Shown here: positions 49,026-58,094 of the stretch, piece by piece | Position numbering within the stretch: position 1 is the stretch's first letter | How the letters are laid out: the number at the start of each line of letters is the position of its first letter | Origin: Betaproteobacteria bacterium | Lineage (GTDB): Bacteria; Pseudomonadota; Gammaproteobacteria; Burkholderiales; Usitatibacteraceae | DNA: 64,000 bases | Reading direction: 5' to 3' | NCBI GenBank assembly: GCA_016720855.1 | Contig: JADKJU010000001.1 | Location: 551,501 to 615,500, forward strand | Position numbers and translations under genes: made by a program | Notes under the pieces: model-generated | The model's input: only the letters and a program-made list of their open reading frames with translations | Databases searched by the model: none | Told to the model about the DNA's origin: nothing

Positions 49026-49657
49026 TGGCGCAGGTCTTCCACCGAGGCGGCGTAGTGTCTTGCATCGCGCCCGCGAAGCAGCGCCAGGTCATGTGCGCCG
49101 TAGGAAACGGCGATGGCATCCACGCCGGCATTCGCCGCGAGTTCGAGGTCGTGGGTCGTGTCTCCCACCATCAGCGCACGCGAAGGCTCGACGCCGGTTT
49201 CCTCGAGCAGGTGCAGGACCATGTCGGGGTGCGGCTTGGGAAAACCTTCGTCCGCGCATCGCGTCGCCTCGAAGAAAGCGCCGAGCCCCGAGGCTTCGAG
49301 CGCGCGACAAAGCCCGCGCCGGGACTTGCCGGTCGCCACGGCGAGCCGCGTGTCGCGCTGGCGCAGTTCCGACAGCAGTTCGGGAATGCCACCGAAGAGC
49401 GGCGCCTCATGGTCGCGAGACAGGAAGTGCCGGCCATAGCGGTCGGCGAATTCGCGCTGCTGCGACGCGTCCAGCCCCGGGGCCACTCGTTCCATGGTTT
49501 GGGCGACTCCCAGCCCGATCACCCACTTCGCCTGCTCCCTATCCGGCACCTCGAGTCCCATCTCCCGGCAGGCTTCCTGGATGCACGAGGCGATGAGCCC
49601 CGTCGAGTCCATGAGGGTGCCGTCCCAGTCGAAGATGACGAGGTCGTAACGGCTCAC
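49004..49657 (-). CDS. HAD-IA family phosphatase (phosphoglycolate phosphatase-like)
   Basis: The 217-residue protein is a HAD-superfamily phosphatase with the nucleophile motif FDWDGTLMDS, the threonine/lysine motifs in LAVATGKSRRGL and FPKPHPDMV, and the metal motif LMVGDTTHDLELA. It resembles the Gph/PgmB group that removes phosphate from phosphoglycolate or sugar phosphates. The start is GTG 49657, overlapping the rluC stop (GTGA); a longer ATG frame at 49681 lies inside rluC. Substrate is not determined. Confidence 0.85.
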   Translation of the reverse strand: MSRYDLVIFDWDGTLMDSTGLIASCIQEACREMGLEVPDREQAKWVIGLGVAQTMERVAPGLDASQQREFADRYGRHFLSRDHEAPLFGGIPELLSELRQRDTRLAVATGKSRRGLCRALEASGLGAFFEATRCADEGFPKPHPDMVLHLLEETGVEPSRALMVGDTTHDLELAANAGVDAIAVSYGAHDLALLRGRDARHYAASVEDLRQWLARHG

Positions 49658-50625
49658 GACGGCGCCGCCTCGGCGAGGCACGCGCGGCGGAAGGCTTCGA
49701 GGTCCGCGGGCAGCGGCGAGCGCACGGTGAGACGCTCCCCGGTGGCGGGATGCACGAACGAGAGTTCGGCCGCGTGCAGGAACATGCGCCGCAGCCCCCG
49801 CTTGCGCAGCGACTTGTTGAGCGGGAAGTCGCCGTACTTCTCGTCGCCGAGCACGGGGTGCCCGATGTGCGCGAGATGGACACGGATCTGGTGGGTGCGC
49901 CCGGTGAGGAGTTCCGCCTCCAGCAGGCTGAACTCCTCGTTGCGGGCGAGGCGCCGGAAGATCGTCTCGGCCTCCTGGCCCTCCCGTTCATCCACCGCCA
50001 CGCGCCGCTCGCCCTCCCCGGTCGAATACTTTCGCAGCGCCACCTGCACGCGGCGCTTCTCGTCCCGCACGCGGCCGGACACGGCCGCGAGATAGCGCTT
50101 GTCCATGCCGCGGCCGCGAAGCTCCTCGTGCAGCGCGACGAGCGCGGCCCGCTTCTTGGCGAGCAGCAGCACGCCCGATGTCTCGCGGTCCAGGCGGTGC
50201 ACCAGCTCGAGAAACTTCGCCTCCGGGCGGGCGGAACGAAGCCGCTCGATGGCGCCGTGCGCAATTCCGCTGCCGCCGTGCACGGCAAGACCGGCGGGCT
50301 TGTCCACGGCAAGGACATGTTCGTCCTCGAAAAGCACCGGCAGCTCCAGGGGAGGCGCCGGCAAGTCGCCAGCCTCGCGCTCGGCCACGCGAATCGGCGG
50401 CACGCGGATGCGGTCGCCGACCTGGAGCCGGTGAGAAGCGGCCACCCGCCCGGAGTTCACGCGCACCTCGCCGCTGCGCACGATCCGGTACACGTGGCTC
50501 TTCGGAACCCCCTTGAGGCGGGCGACCAGGAAGTTGTCGATCCGCTGCCCGGCGCCACCCTCGTCCACCTCGATCCAGCTCACCGCCCGCTCGGGAGCGA
50601 TAACCGCTTTGCCTTCGGCCACCAT
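49654..50625 (-). CDS. rluC: 23S rRNA pseudouridine(955/2504/2580) synthase
   Basis: RluC isomerises three uridines of 23S rRNA to pseudouridine. The 323-residue protein has an N-terminal S4 RNA-binding domain (RIDNFLVARLKGVPKSHVY), the catalytic aspartate in HRLDRETSGVLL (about residue 150), and the later RTHQIRVHLAHIGHPVLGD motif. It is divergent from rne, with rne's predicted promoter overlapping its start codon, the same arrangement as in Escherichia coli. Confidence 0.93.
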   Translation of the reverse strand: MVAEGKAVIAPERAVSWIEVDEGGAGQRIDNFLVARLKGVPKSHVYRIVRSGEVRVNSGRVAASHRLQVGDRIRVPPIRVAEREAGDLPAPPLELPVLFEDEHVLAVDKPAGLAVHGGSGIAHGAIERLRSARPEAKFLELVHRLDRETSGVLLLAKKRAALVALHEELRGRGMDKRYLAAVSGRVRDEKRRVQVALRKYSTGEGERRVAVDEREGQEAETIFRRLARNEEFSLLEAELLTGRTHQIRVHLAHIGHPVLGDEKYGDFPLNKSLRKRGLRRMFLHAAELSFVHPATGERLTVRSPLPADLEAFRRACLAEAAPS

Positions 50626-50637
50626 GGGCGTTATACT
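50609..50637 (+). promoter_or_regulatory. Predicted sigma70 promoter of rne
   Basis: TTGCCT (50609-50614) and TATACT (50632-50637) are separated by 17 nt; the -10 matches five of six bases. Transcription would begin near 50644 and give a leader of about 350 nt. The promoter overlaps the start codon of the divergent rluC gene. Confidence 0.65.
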
Positions 50638-50991
50638 TTATCTTCTTGATTTGAAAGCCCGCTTGCGCAATCGCCGGCGGGAAGCGCCAAGGCGCCTTGG
50701 ATCAGGTCAATGGAACGCGGGTGCCGCGAAAGGCCCCGAAGCCGGTTAACTTCGCTCGCCGGCCATGCCAAGCAGCGATGGTAAACGAATTGACGCGCTC
50801 GATTTCACGCACCCTTTCCGGGCCTGCCGCCGCTTCACGCCGCGGGAGGCCAGACGAAAGCTCCTCAGCGACATCGCCCCCTTCACTCGCAAGCTCCTGA
50901 TGCAGTCAAGAATCGATTCCTGAACACTCTCGTCCAGGGCCCCGAAGAGAACGGGTCCTCTTCCGTGTTACGAGCGCGGGAGAAAAATACA
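50638..50991 (+). promoter_or_regulatory. Long 5' leader of rne, probable autoregulatory RNA
   Basis: This is the only gene-free stretch above 300 bases in the window. The predicted transcript leader is about 350 nt, close to the 361-nt leader through which E. coli RNase E limits its own mRNA. It contains a perfect 14-nt palindrome CCAAGGCGCCTTGG (50687-50700), other GC-rich inverted segments around 50805-50860, and a GGGAGAAAAAT ribosome site before the start. A short open frame at 50697-50900 has no protein-like features. Autoregulation is inferred from gene identity and leader length. Confidence 0.5.
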
Positions 50992-53955
50992 ATGAAACGC
51001 ATGCTGTTCAATGCGACCCAGGCAGAAGAACTCCGGGTCGCGATCGTCGACGGTCAGAAGCTCATCGACCTCGACATAGAATCCGCCGGCAAGGAACAGA
51101 GGAAGAGCAACATCTACAAGGGTGTCATCACCCGCGTGGAGCCCTCCCTCGAGGCAGCTTTCGTCGAATACGGCGCCGACCGCCACGGTTTCCTCCCCTT
51201 CAAGGAAATCGCCAAGCAGTTCATGGTCAACAACGACGGCGAGTTCGGCCGCTCGAAGATGTCCACGCACCTGCGCGAAGGCCAGGAAATGATCGTGCAG
51301 GTGGACAAGGACGAGCGCGGCAACAAGGGCGCGGCGTTGACCACCTACATCTCGCTCGCCGGCCGGTACCTGGTCCTCATGCCCAACAATCCGCGTGGCG
51401 GCGGGGTTTCTCGCCGCATCGAGGGCGAGGACCGCAACGAGCTTCGCGAGGTGATGGACCAGTTGCAGGTCCCGGACGGGATGAGCCTCATCGCCCGCAC
51501 CGCGGGCATCGGCCGCAGCCTCGAGGAAATGCAGTGGGACCTGAACTACCTCCTGCAGCTCTGGACGGCCATCGAGACCGCCGCCAACGAGGAAAAGGGA
51601 CCCTGTCTCATCTACCTCGAGTCGAGCCTGGTGGTGCGCGCCATCCGCGACCTCTTCCAGCCCGACATCGGCGAGATCCTCGTCGACACGCAGCAGATTT
51701 TCGAGCAGGCGGTCGCGTTCATGAGCACGGTGATGCCCGCGAACGTGAACAAGGTGAAGCTCTACCGCGATGACGTGCCGCTCTTCTCGCGCTTCCAGAT
51801 CGAGCACCAGATCGAAAGCGCCTACCGGCGCGATGTCACCCTGCCCTCCGGCGGCGCGATCGTGATCGACCACACGGAGGCCCTGGTGTCCGTGGACGTG
51901 AACTCGGCCCGCGCCACGCGCGGCCATGACATCGAGCAGACGGCGTTCAATACCAACGTCGAAGCGGCCGACGAAATTGCCCGGCAGCTTCGCCTGCGCG
52001 ACCTGGGTGGCCTCATCGTCATCGATTTCATCGACATGGAAAGCGCGAAGAACCAGCGCGAGGTGGAAAACCGCCTGCGCGACGCGCTTCGCCACGACCG
52101 CGCCCGGGTGCAGGTGGGCAAGATCTCGCGCTTCGGGCTCCTGGAGCTTTCCCGCCAGCGCCTGCAGCCTTCGCTCGAGGAGACGACGCACTCCGCCTGC
52201 CCGCGCTGCCACGGCACCGGCTTCATCCGCGACACGGCCTCCACCGCGCTTCACGTCCTGCGCATCCTGCAGGAGGAGGCCATGAAGGAAAGCACGGCCA
52301 CTGTCCACGTGCAGGTTCCCGTGGACGTCGGCACCTACCTGCTCAACGAGAAGCGCTCCGAGATCATCAAGATCGAGGCCCGATTCAAGGTGGGCGTGAT
52401 CCTCATTCCGAATTCCGCCCTCGAGACGCCCAATTACCATATCGAGCGCCTGCGCCACGACTCGCCGCTGCTCGACTCGCAGGTGCCGAGCTACGAAATG
52501 GTCGGCATTCCCGAGGAGGAAGAGGACGATCGGCGGCCGCAGCGCGGCGCCCAGGCCAAGGACAAGGACGAAAAGGCCGCGCGTCCGGAGCCTCTGGTGA
52601 AGGGCATCACGCCCGACCAGCCGGCTCCGCAGTCGCAGTCGCCCTCGCCGGCCGACGCCGCACCGGCTGCACCAGCCGCCCTGCCGGCAGTTCGCGAAGA
52701 AGCGCGCGGCGGGTTCATCGAACGGATCTTCGGCTGGTTCCGCAAGCCCGGGGCCGCTCCCGTTGCATCCATCCCGGCGCCCGCGACGGAAACGAAGCCT
52801 GCGGAAGGTATCATCCGCAAGGAACGCGATGACAAGCGCGGCGGTCGAGGCGATGGCAAGCGAGGTGACGGTCGCCGAGGCGAAGGTCGTGGCCAAGGAC
52901 GTGGCCAAAGCCGCGGCGAAGGTCGTGCCGAAGGTCGTGCCGAAGGTCGTGGCGAAGGACGTGCCGAAGGTCGTGGCGAAGGTCGTGGCGAAGGCCGTGC
53001 CGAAGGTCGCAGCGAAGGTCGCAGCGAAGGTCGCAGCGAAGGCCGGGGCCAAAGCCGTGGCGAAGGCCGCGGCGAAGGTCGTGGCGAAGGCCGTGCCCCG
53101 AGCAGCGGCGAAGGTAACGGTGAAGGCCGCCGTGGCGAAAGCCGCAGTGAGAACCGCGGCGAAGGTCGCCGCAGAGGCCAGCCCCAGGGTGGCGAGCCGC
53201 ACGCACCGCGCGAGGAAGCGGTGCCCATGGCAGGCGCAAACGAGCCCGTAGCCGCGCTGACGGCCCATCCCGTGGTTCCAAACACCGAAGCCAATGGCGC
53301 GGAAGGCGAAAGCGGCCGACGTCGCCGTCGCGGCCGGGGTCGCGGCCGGGGTGACCGGGGCGATCGCGCGCCGGAGACGATGGCCGACTTGCGGGCGGAA
53401 TTCCCTGCCGAGCAGGCCGAGGAATCGGAGACGATGCAAGGCGAACCCGCTTCCGCACCCAGGTCTGCTGCGCCCGCACCCGTCCCTGTTCCCCAGGTTC
53501 GCGAACCGGACCCGGTGAGCCAGGAGGAACCCGCGCGTCAGCCGGAACTCGTGCGCGAGCCCGAGCCCGTGCGCGAGCCCGAACCACAACGCCACGTCGA
53601 GCCCGCAGTGGAAGCGACACCCTTGCCGCACAAGCCGCAGGTCATCGCCTCGTTCGCGGCTCCTCTGGCGACCTACCAGGTCGTCAGCGAGCACGACACC
53701 GTCGCGGCAGAGCCTGCGCGTCCCGTGCGCAAGCACCGTCGGGGTGACGCGCCCGTGGCACCTGCCGAGCCGCTGCAACTGGTGGAGACAGCCGGGGAAA
53801 AGCTGGCAACGGTGATTCCCGCGGTCGACGAGGAACAGTCGCACCGTCCGGTGCGGCGGCGCCGCAATGCGCAGGCTTCCGCAGCCACCGCGGAACCGCT
53901 GCAGCTCGTGGAAACCGCGCCCGTGACGACTGAAGGCAACGCGCCGCAGGCCTGA
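50992..53955 (+). CDS. rne: Ribonuclease E
   Basis: RNase E is the essential endonuclease that starts mRNA decay and processes rRNA and tRNA precursors, and scaffolds the degradosome. In the 987-residue protein the S1 domain is at about residues 35-120. The catalytic aspartates are D302 (VSVDVNSARATRG) and D345 (LIVIDFIDM), and the zinc-link cysteines are C403 and C406 (SACPRCHGTG), each one residue before the E. coli positions. From about residue 510 the protein is disordered, with a GEGRAEGR-type Gly/Arg/Glu repeat (about 630-700) and a C-terminal tail with two similar VRxHRRG/RRRRNAQ segments, likely RNA-binding. ATG 50992 matches the canonical MKRMLFNATQ start. Confidence 0.95.
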   Translation: MKRMLFNATQAEELRVAIVDGQKLIDLDIESAGKEQRKSNIYKGVITRVEPSLEAAFVEYGADRHGFLPFKEIAKQFMVNNDGEFGRSKMSTHLREGQEMIVQVDKDERGNKGAALTTYISLAGRYLVLMPNNPRGGGVSRRIEGEDRNELREVMDQLQVPDGMSLIARTAGIGRSLEEMQWDLNYLLQLWTAIETAANEEKGPCLIYLESSLVVRAIRDLFQPDIGEILVDTQQIFEQAVAFMSTVMPANVNKVKLYRDDVPLFSRFQIEHQIESAYRRDVTLPSGGAIVIDHTEALVSVDVNSARATRGHDIEQTAFNTNVEAADEIARQLRLRDLGGLIVIDFIDMESAKNQREVENRLRDALRHDRARVQVGKISRFGLLELSRQRLQPSLEETTHSACPRCHGTGFIRDTASTALHVLRILQEEAMKESTATVHVQVPVDVGTYLLNEKRSEIIKIEARFKVGVILIPNSALETPNYHIERLRHDSPLLDSQVPSYEMVGIPEEEEDDRRPQRGAQAKDKDEKAARPEPLVKGITPDQPAPQSQSPSPADAAPAAPAALPAVREEARGGFIERIFGWFRKPGAAPVASIPAPATETKPAEGIIRKERDDKRGGRGDGKRGDGRRGEGRGQGRGQSRGEGRAEGRAEGRGEGRAEGRGEGRGEGRAEGRSEGRSEGRSEGRGQSRGEGRGEGRGEGRAPSSGEGNGEGRRGESRSENRGEGRRRGQPQGGEPHAPREEAVPMAGANEPVAALTAHPVVPNTEANGAEGESGRRRRRGRGRGRGDRGDRAPETMADLRAEFPAEQAEESETMQGEPASAPRSAAPAPVPVPQVREPDPVSQEEPARQPELVREPEPVREPEPQRHVEPAVEATPLPHKPQVIASFAAPLATYQVVSEHDTVAAEPARPVRKHRRGDAPVAPAEPLQLVETAGEKLATVIPAVDEEQSHRPVRRRRNAQASAATAEPLQLVETAPVTTEGNAPQA
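52880..53096 (+). repeat. 12-bp tandem repeats in the rne C-terminal region
   Basis: About 18 degenerate 12-bp units (consensus close to GAAGGTCGTGCC) encode GEGRAEGR-type residues in RNase E. Several adjacent units are identical, so unit number is likely to vary between strains. The repeat keeps all three frames open, producing false overlapping frames. Confidence 0.85.
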
Positions 53956-53962
53956 CCGCGTC

Positions 53963-54565
53963 ATGCCTTCTCCCATCGAGTTCTGGTTCGATTTCTCCTC
54001 GCCGTACGGCTACATCGCCGCCGAATTGATCGACGATGTGGCCGCCCGGCACGGGCGAAAAGTGAACTGGCATCCCATCCTGCTGGGCCCGATTTTCAAG
54101 GCAGTCGGCACGGCGCCGCTCACGATGCTCCCGATCAAGGGCGACTACTCGAAACGCGACTTTGCGCGCATGGCACGCTTCCACAAGGTGCCGTTCCGCC
54201 TTCCGGGGAAATTTCCCGTCGGCACGCAGGTCGCCGCCCGAGCCTTCTATCTGGTCGCCGATGCCGATCCGGACCGGGCCCGCGATTTCGCCAAGCGCGT
54301 CCTGCGCGCGTACTACGTGGAAGGCCGCGACGTGGCCGACCCGGAAGTCGTGCTGGAGCTCGCCGGCGCAGCCGGGGTGGACTCTGCGGCTCTGGCCGAG
54401 CCGCTCAAGGGCGAGGCCATCAAGGAGCGCATGAAGACCGAAGTGGACAACGCCATGAAGGCGGGCGTCTTCGGCTCCCCGCACTTCATCGTGGACGGCG
54501 AGCCTTTCTGGGGCGTGGACCGGATCCCCGTGATGGAGGAGTGGATCCGCACCGGCGGTTGGTAG
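53963..54565 (+). CDS. 2-hydroxychromene-2-carboxylate isomerase family protein (DsbA/kappa-GST fold)
   Basis: The 200-residue protein belongs to the thioredoxin-fold kappa-class GST/HCCA isomerase family, named for a glutathione-dependent step of naphthalene breakdown. It opens IEFWFDFSSPYGYIAAELID with the serine-based active site SSPYGY, and ends with VFGSPHFIVDGEPFWGVDR, the usual C-terminal motif. No aromatic-degradation genes are near, so the natural substrate is unknown. It begins 8 bp after the rne stop and is followed 18 bp later by a VOC protein. Confidence 0.88.
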   Translation: MPSPIEFWFDFSSPYGYIAAELIDDVAARHGRKVNWHPILLGPIFKAVGTAPLTMLPIKGDYSKRDFARMARFHKVPFRLPGKFPVGTQVAARAFYLVADADPDRARDFAKRVLRAYYVEGRDVADPEVVLELAGAAGVDSAALAEPLKGEAIKERMKTEVDNAMKAGVFGSPHFIVDGEPFWGVDRIPVMEEWIRTGGW

Positions 54566-54582
54566 ACCCACGGGAGGGCGAA

Positions 54583-54954
54583 ATGCTCGAGTCGATCGGC
54601 CAGATCTCGATCAACGTCAAGGACACGGACCGCGCGAGGGCTTTCTATCGCGACGTCCTGGGCCTGAAGCACCTGTTCGACGCGGGCCCGAACCTCGCCT
54701 TCTTCCTTTGCGGCGGCGTGCGACTCATGCTCTCCACCGCCTCGAAACCCGAGTACGACCACCCCGGGTCGATCATCTATTACAAGGTGTCCGGCCTCGC
54801 GGCGACACACGACTCGATCGTCGCGAAGGGCGCGACATTCGAGGCCGGTCCCCACCTGGTGGCCACCATGCCGGACCATGAGCTGTGGATGGCGTTCCTG
54901 CGCGATTCCGAAGGCAACCTCCTCGCCCTCATGGAGGAAAAGGGCCCGGGATGA
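54583..54954 (+). CDS. VOC family protein (glyoxalase-like)
   Basis: The 123-residue protein is a vicinal-oxygen-chelate domain, a metal-binding fold shared by glyoxalase I, dioxygenases and resistance proteins. It shows the repeated beta-alpha-beta pattern GQISINVKDTDRARAFYRDV and later MAFLRDSEGNLLALM with the C-terminal metal glutamate position in LALMEE. ATG 54583 follows GGGAGGG. The gene follows the isomerase by 17 bp; both may be glutathione- or metal-linked detoxification proteins. Specific activity is unknown. Confidence 0.83.
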   Translation: MLESIGQISINVKDTDRARAFYRDVLGLKHLFDAGPNLAFFLCGGVRLMLSTASKPEYDHPGSIIYYKVSGLAATHDSIVAKGATFEAGPHLVATMPDHELWMAFLRDSEGNLLALMEEKGPG

Positions 54955-54967
54955 GACTTCGGCGCCG

Positions 54968-55537
54968 CTATCGAGCCATCGCGTAGAACTCGTCGTTCGG
55001 CCGCATCGAGGTGAGGTTCGCCATGCGATTGGAAAGCGCGAAGAACGCTGCGATGGCACCCACGTCCCAGACATCCTCGTCGGAAAGCCCATGGGCGTGC
55101 AGGGGGGCGAAGTCGTGGTCCTCCACCCGGTGCGCCTGCGTGGCCACCTTCATCGCGAAGTCCAGGATGGCCCGTTCGCGCGGGCTCAAGTCCGCCTTCA
55201 GGTAGTTGCCAGCAACCTGGTCCGCGAGGAGCGGCCGCTTCGAGTACGCGCGCAGGATCGCGCCGTGAGCCACGATGCAATAGAGGCAGTGGTTCGCGCT
55301 CGACGTGGCCACCACGATCATTTCCTTCTCGGCCTTGGTAAGGCCCCCCGCGCGCAGCATCAGCGCGTCGTGATAGGCAAAGAAGGCGCGGAACTCGTCG
55401 GGCCGGTGCGCCAGCACGATGAACACGTTGGGCACGAACCCCGCCTTTTCCTGCACCTTGTTGATCCGCTCCCGGATGTCCCCGGGCAGCTCCGAGAGCT
55501 TCGGGACGGGGAAGCGGCTGACAGCAGGCTTGGTCAT
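54968..55537 (-). CDS. Peroxidase-related carboxymuconolactone decarboxylase family protein
   Basis: The 189-residue protein is an AhpD/CMD-fold protein. Its redox site is NHCLYCIVAHGA (Cys-x2-Cys with a following His), as in alkylhydroperoxidase AhpD-like enzymes, and the LPGDIRERI, FVPNVFIVLAHRPD and MANLTSMRPNDEFY segments match the uncharacterised peroxidase-related subfamily. ATG 55537 follows AAGGAG with good spacing, and the earlier GTG 55540 is less likely. A role against hydroperoxides is inferred. Confidence 0.83.
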   Translation of the reverse strand: MTKPAVSRFPVPKLSELPGDIRERINKVQEKAGFVPNVFIVLAHRPDEFRAFFAYHDALMLRAGGLTKAEKEMIVVATSSANHCLYCIVAHGAILRAYSKRPLLADQVAGNYLKADLSPRERAILDFAMKVATQAHRVEDHDFAPLHAHGLSDEDVWDVGAIAAFFALSNRMANLTSMRPNDEFYAMAR

Positions 55538-55555
55538 CACACTCTCCTTGGTGGT

Positions 55556-56044
55556 TCAGCGCGGCAGGCCGGCCAGGATTTCCTCGAGGAGCCGCGCCGA
55601 GGCCTCCTCGACCATGTCCAGCACCTCCTCGAACCCGCGCTCCCCGCCGTAGTAGGGATCGGGGACGTCCATCCCCGGCCACCGGCCCGAGTGGTCCAGG
55701 AACCTCGATATGCGGCTGAGGGTGCCCTTGGGCGCCTCCCCCTTCAATTCCCGCAGGTGGCCGCGGTCCATGGCGAGAATGCGGTCGAACTGATGAAAGT
55801 CCGCATAGGTGATCTGTCGCGCGCGCAGGTCCGAGAGGTCGTAGCCCCGCCGCGCAGCGTGCTCGATCGCCCGCGGGTCCGGCGCCTCGCCCTCGTGGTA
55901 GTCGATGGTGCCCGCCGAATCGATATGCAGCCGCTCTACCACGCCACGCTCGCGCGCCAGGTGCCGGAAGACGCCCTCGGCCGTCGGTGAACGGCAGATG
56001 TTGCCCGTGCACACGAAAAGGACGCTGCCGCCGCGGTCAGCCAC
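55556..56044 (-). CDS. Low molecular weight protein-tyrosine phosphatase
   Basis: This is a cytoplasmic cysteine phosphatase that removes phosphate from tyrosine or arginine residues, often partnering a tyrosine kinase in polysaccharide export. The 162-residue protein has the P-loop VCTGNICRSPTAEG at the N-terminus and the general acid aspartate in DVPDPYYGG. The length is normal. It overlaps the uvrB stop by 8 bp and precedes the peroxidase-related gene on the same strand. The partner kinase is not in the window. Confidence 0.92.
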   Translation of the reverse strand: MADRGGSVLFVCTGNICRSPTAEGVFRHLARERGVVERLHIDSAGTIDYHEGEAPDPRAIEHAARRGYDLSDLRARQITYADFHQFDRILAMDRGHLRELKGEAPKGTLSRISRFLDHSGRWPGMDVPDPYYGGERGFEEVLDMVEEASARLLEEILAGLPR

Positions 56045-58076
56045 CGCCCACCTCCATGAGCCGTTCGCGGACGACGCGCAGTTCGTCCCGCAGGTGCGCC
56101 GCGCGTTCGAACTCGAGGTTCCTCGCCGCTTCCAGCATCTCCTTCTCCAGTTTCCTCACGCGCTGGTCGAGCTGCTTTTCCCCCAGCGCCTCGATCTTCG
56201 CCGCCTCCCTGGAAAGGCGCTTCGATTCCTTCGCCTCGTCGGCGTCGTAGGCGCCGTCGATCATGTCCTTGACGCTCTTGGAGATGCCCTTCGGCTCGAT
56301 GCCGTGGGCGAGGTTGAAGGCCACCTGCTTGGCGCGGCGCCGGTCGGTTTCGCCGATGGCCGCCTTCATGGAGTCGGTCACCCTGTCCGCGTAGAGTATG
56401 GCGGTGCCGTTGATGTGGCGAGCGGCCCGCCCGATGGTCTGGATGAGCGAGCGGACGGATCGCAGGAACCCTTCCTTGTCCGCGTCCAGGATCGCCACCA
56501 GCGACACTTCCGGCAGGTCGAGCCCCTCGCGCAGCAGGTTGATCCCGACCAGCACGTCGAAGAGGCCCATCCTCAGGTCGCGGATGATTTCCACCCGCTC
56601 CACGGTCTCGATGTCGGAGTGCAGGTAGCGCACCTTGACCCCGTGCGAGGCGAGGTAGTCCGTGAGGTCCTCGGACATGCGCTTGGTGAGCGTCGTCACG
56701 AGCACCCGCTCGCCGATCGCCGCGCGCCGGTTGACCTCCGACAGCAGGTCGTCAACCTGCGTGCTCGCCGGGCGAACGATGATCACCGGATCCACGAGGC
56801 CCGTGGGCCGCACCACCTGTTCGACGACCTGCGAGGCGTGGTTCGCCTCGTAGTCGGCGGGCGTGGCCGAGACGAAGATCGCCTGGCGCATCTGGCGCTC
56901 GAACTCGGCGAACTTGAGGGGGCGGTTGTCCAGCGCCGAAGGCAGGCGGAAGCCGTAGGCCACCAGCGTCTCCTTCCTCGAGCGGTCGCCGTTGTACATG
57001 GCGCCCACCTGCGAGACGGTGACGTGGCTTTCGTCGATGATGAGGAGCGCGCTGGACGGCAGGTAGTCGATGAGCGTGGGGGGCGGCTCGCCTGGCGCGC
57101 GGCCCGAGAGGTGGCGCGAGTAGTTCTCGATCCCCTTGCAGAAGCCCAGTTCGTTGAGCATCTCCAGGTCGAAGTGCGTGCGCTGCTGCAGGCGCTGCAG
57201 CTCCAGGAGCTTGCCCTCCTTCTGGAAGAATTCCAGCCGCTCGCGAAGCTCGACCTTGATGGCCTCGATGGCCTTGAGCACCGTCTCGCGGGGCGTGACG
57301 TAGTGGCTCTTCGCGTACACCGTGAAGCGCGGCACCTTCTGCCCCAGTTGCCCGGTCAGCGGGTCGAAGAGCATGAGCGATTCGATCTCGTCGTCGAAGA
57401 GCGAGACGCGAAGCGCCGTCTCGCCCAGTTCCGCGGGGAAGATGTCGATCGAGTCGCCACGCACGCGAAAGGTGCCCCGCCGGAAGTCGATGTCGTTGCG
57501 GGTGTACTGCATTCCCGCCAGGCGGCGCAGGAGGTCGCGCTGCGGGACCGGGTCGCGCTCGCGCAGGATGAGGCGCATCTCCTGGTAGTCCTCGGGGTCG
57601 CCGATGCCGTAGATGCACGACACCGTCGCGACGATCACCGTGTCCGGCCGCTCCAGGACGCTCTTCGTGGCCGACAGGCGAAGCTGCTCGATATGCTCGT
57701 TGATCGAGCTGTCCTTCTCGATGAAAAGGTCGCGCGAGGGAACGTACGCCTCGGGCTGGTAGTAGTCGTAGTAGGAGACGAAATACTCGACCGCGTTTTC
57801 CGGGAAGAACTCGCGCATCTCCGAGTAGAGCTGCGCCGCGAGCGTCTTGTTGGGGGCGATCACCAGGGCCGGGCGGCCGGTGCGTGCAATGACGTTGGCC
57901 ATCGTGTAGGTCTTGCCCGACCCCGTCACCCCGAGAAGGGTCTGGTAGGCCAGGCCGTCGTTGAGCCCCTGCGTCAGCGCCTCGATGGCGGCGGGCTGGT
58001 CCCCGGCAGGCAGGAACGGGCGGTGCAGGCGAAACGGGCTGCCGGGGTACGTGACGACGTCGGTCATGGGGGCCAT
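56037..58076 (-). CDS. uvrB: UvrABC excision nuclease subunit B
   Basis: UvrB verifies DNA damage and positions UvrC in nucleotide excision repair. The 679-residue protein has the Walker A GVTGSGKTYTMANV, the beta-hairpin region YDYYQPEAYVPSRD used to probe damage, helicase motifs such as INLLREGLDLPEVSL and QTIGRAARH, and the C-terminal UVR motif (LEKEMLEAARNLEFERAAHL). ATG 58076 is first; a second in-frame ATG lies three codons on (58067). No LexA-type box is visible upstream. Confidence 0.96.
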   Translation of the reverse strand: MAPMTDVVTYPGSPFRLHRPFLPAGDQPAAIEALTQGLNDGLAYQTLLGVTGSGKTYTMANVIARTGRPALVIAPNKTLAAQLYSEMREFFPENAVEYFVSYYDYYQPEAYVPSRDLFIEKDSSINEHIEQLRLSATKSVLERPDTVIVATVSCIYGIGDPEDYQEMRLILRERDPVPQRDLLRRLAGMQYTRNDIDFRRGTFRVRGDSIDIFPAELGETALRVSLFDDEIESLMLFDPLTGQLGQKVPRFTVYAKSHYVTPRETVLKAIEAIKVELRERLEFFQKEGKLLELQRLQQRTHFDLEMLNELGFCKGIENYSRHLSGRAPGEPPPTLIDYLPSSALLIIDESHVTVSQVGAMYNGDRSRKETLVAYGFRLPSALDNRPLKFAEFERQMRQAIFVSATPADYEANHASQVVEQVVRPTGLVDPVIIVRPASTQVDDLLSEVNRRAAIGERVLVTTLTKRMSEDLTDYLASHGVKVRYLHSDIETVERVEIIRDLRMGLFDVLVGINLLREGLDLPEVSLVAILDADKEGFLRSVRSLIQTIGRAARHINGTAILYADRVTDSMKAAIGETDRRRAKQVAFNLAHGIEPKGISKSVKDMIDGAYDADEAKESKRLSREAAKIEALGEKQLDQRVRKLEKEMLEAARNLEFERAAHLRDELRVVRERLMEVGGG

Positions 58077-58094
58077 GCGTCTGGTTAACCGTGC

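Noticed and set aside
50697..50900. A 67-codon open frame in the rne leader
   Set aside because: No ribosome site, no conserved-looking sequence, and it is predicted to be leader RNA.
52763..53251. A Lys/Ala/Val-rich alternative frame inside rne, resembling a histone-like protein
   Set aside because: It arises because the 12-bp repeat keeps every frame open; it has no ribosome site and no start outside the repeat context.
50968..53976. A 1002-codon open frame antisense to rne
   Set aside because: The sense strand has all RNase E catalytic residues. The antisense frame is rich in Leu, Arg, Ala and Thr repeats mirrored from the sense repeat and has no recognisable domain.
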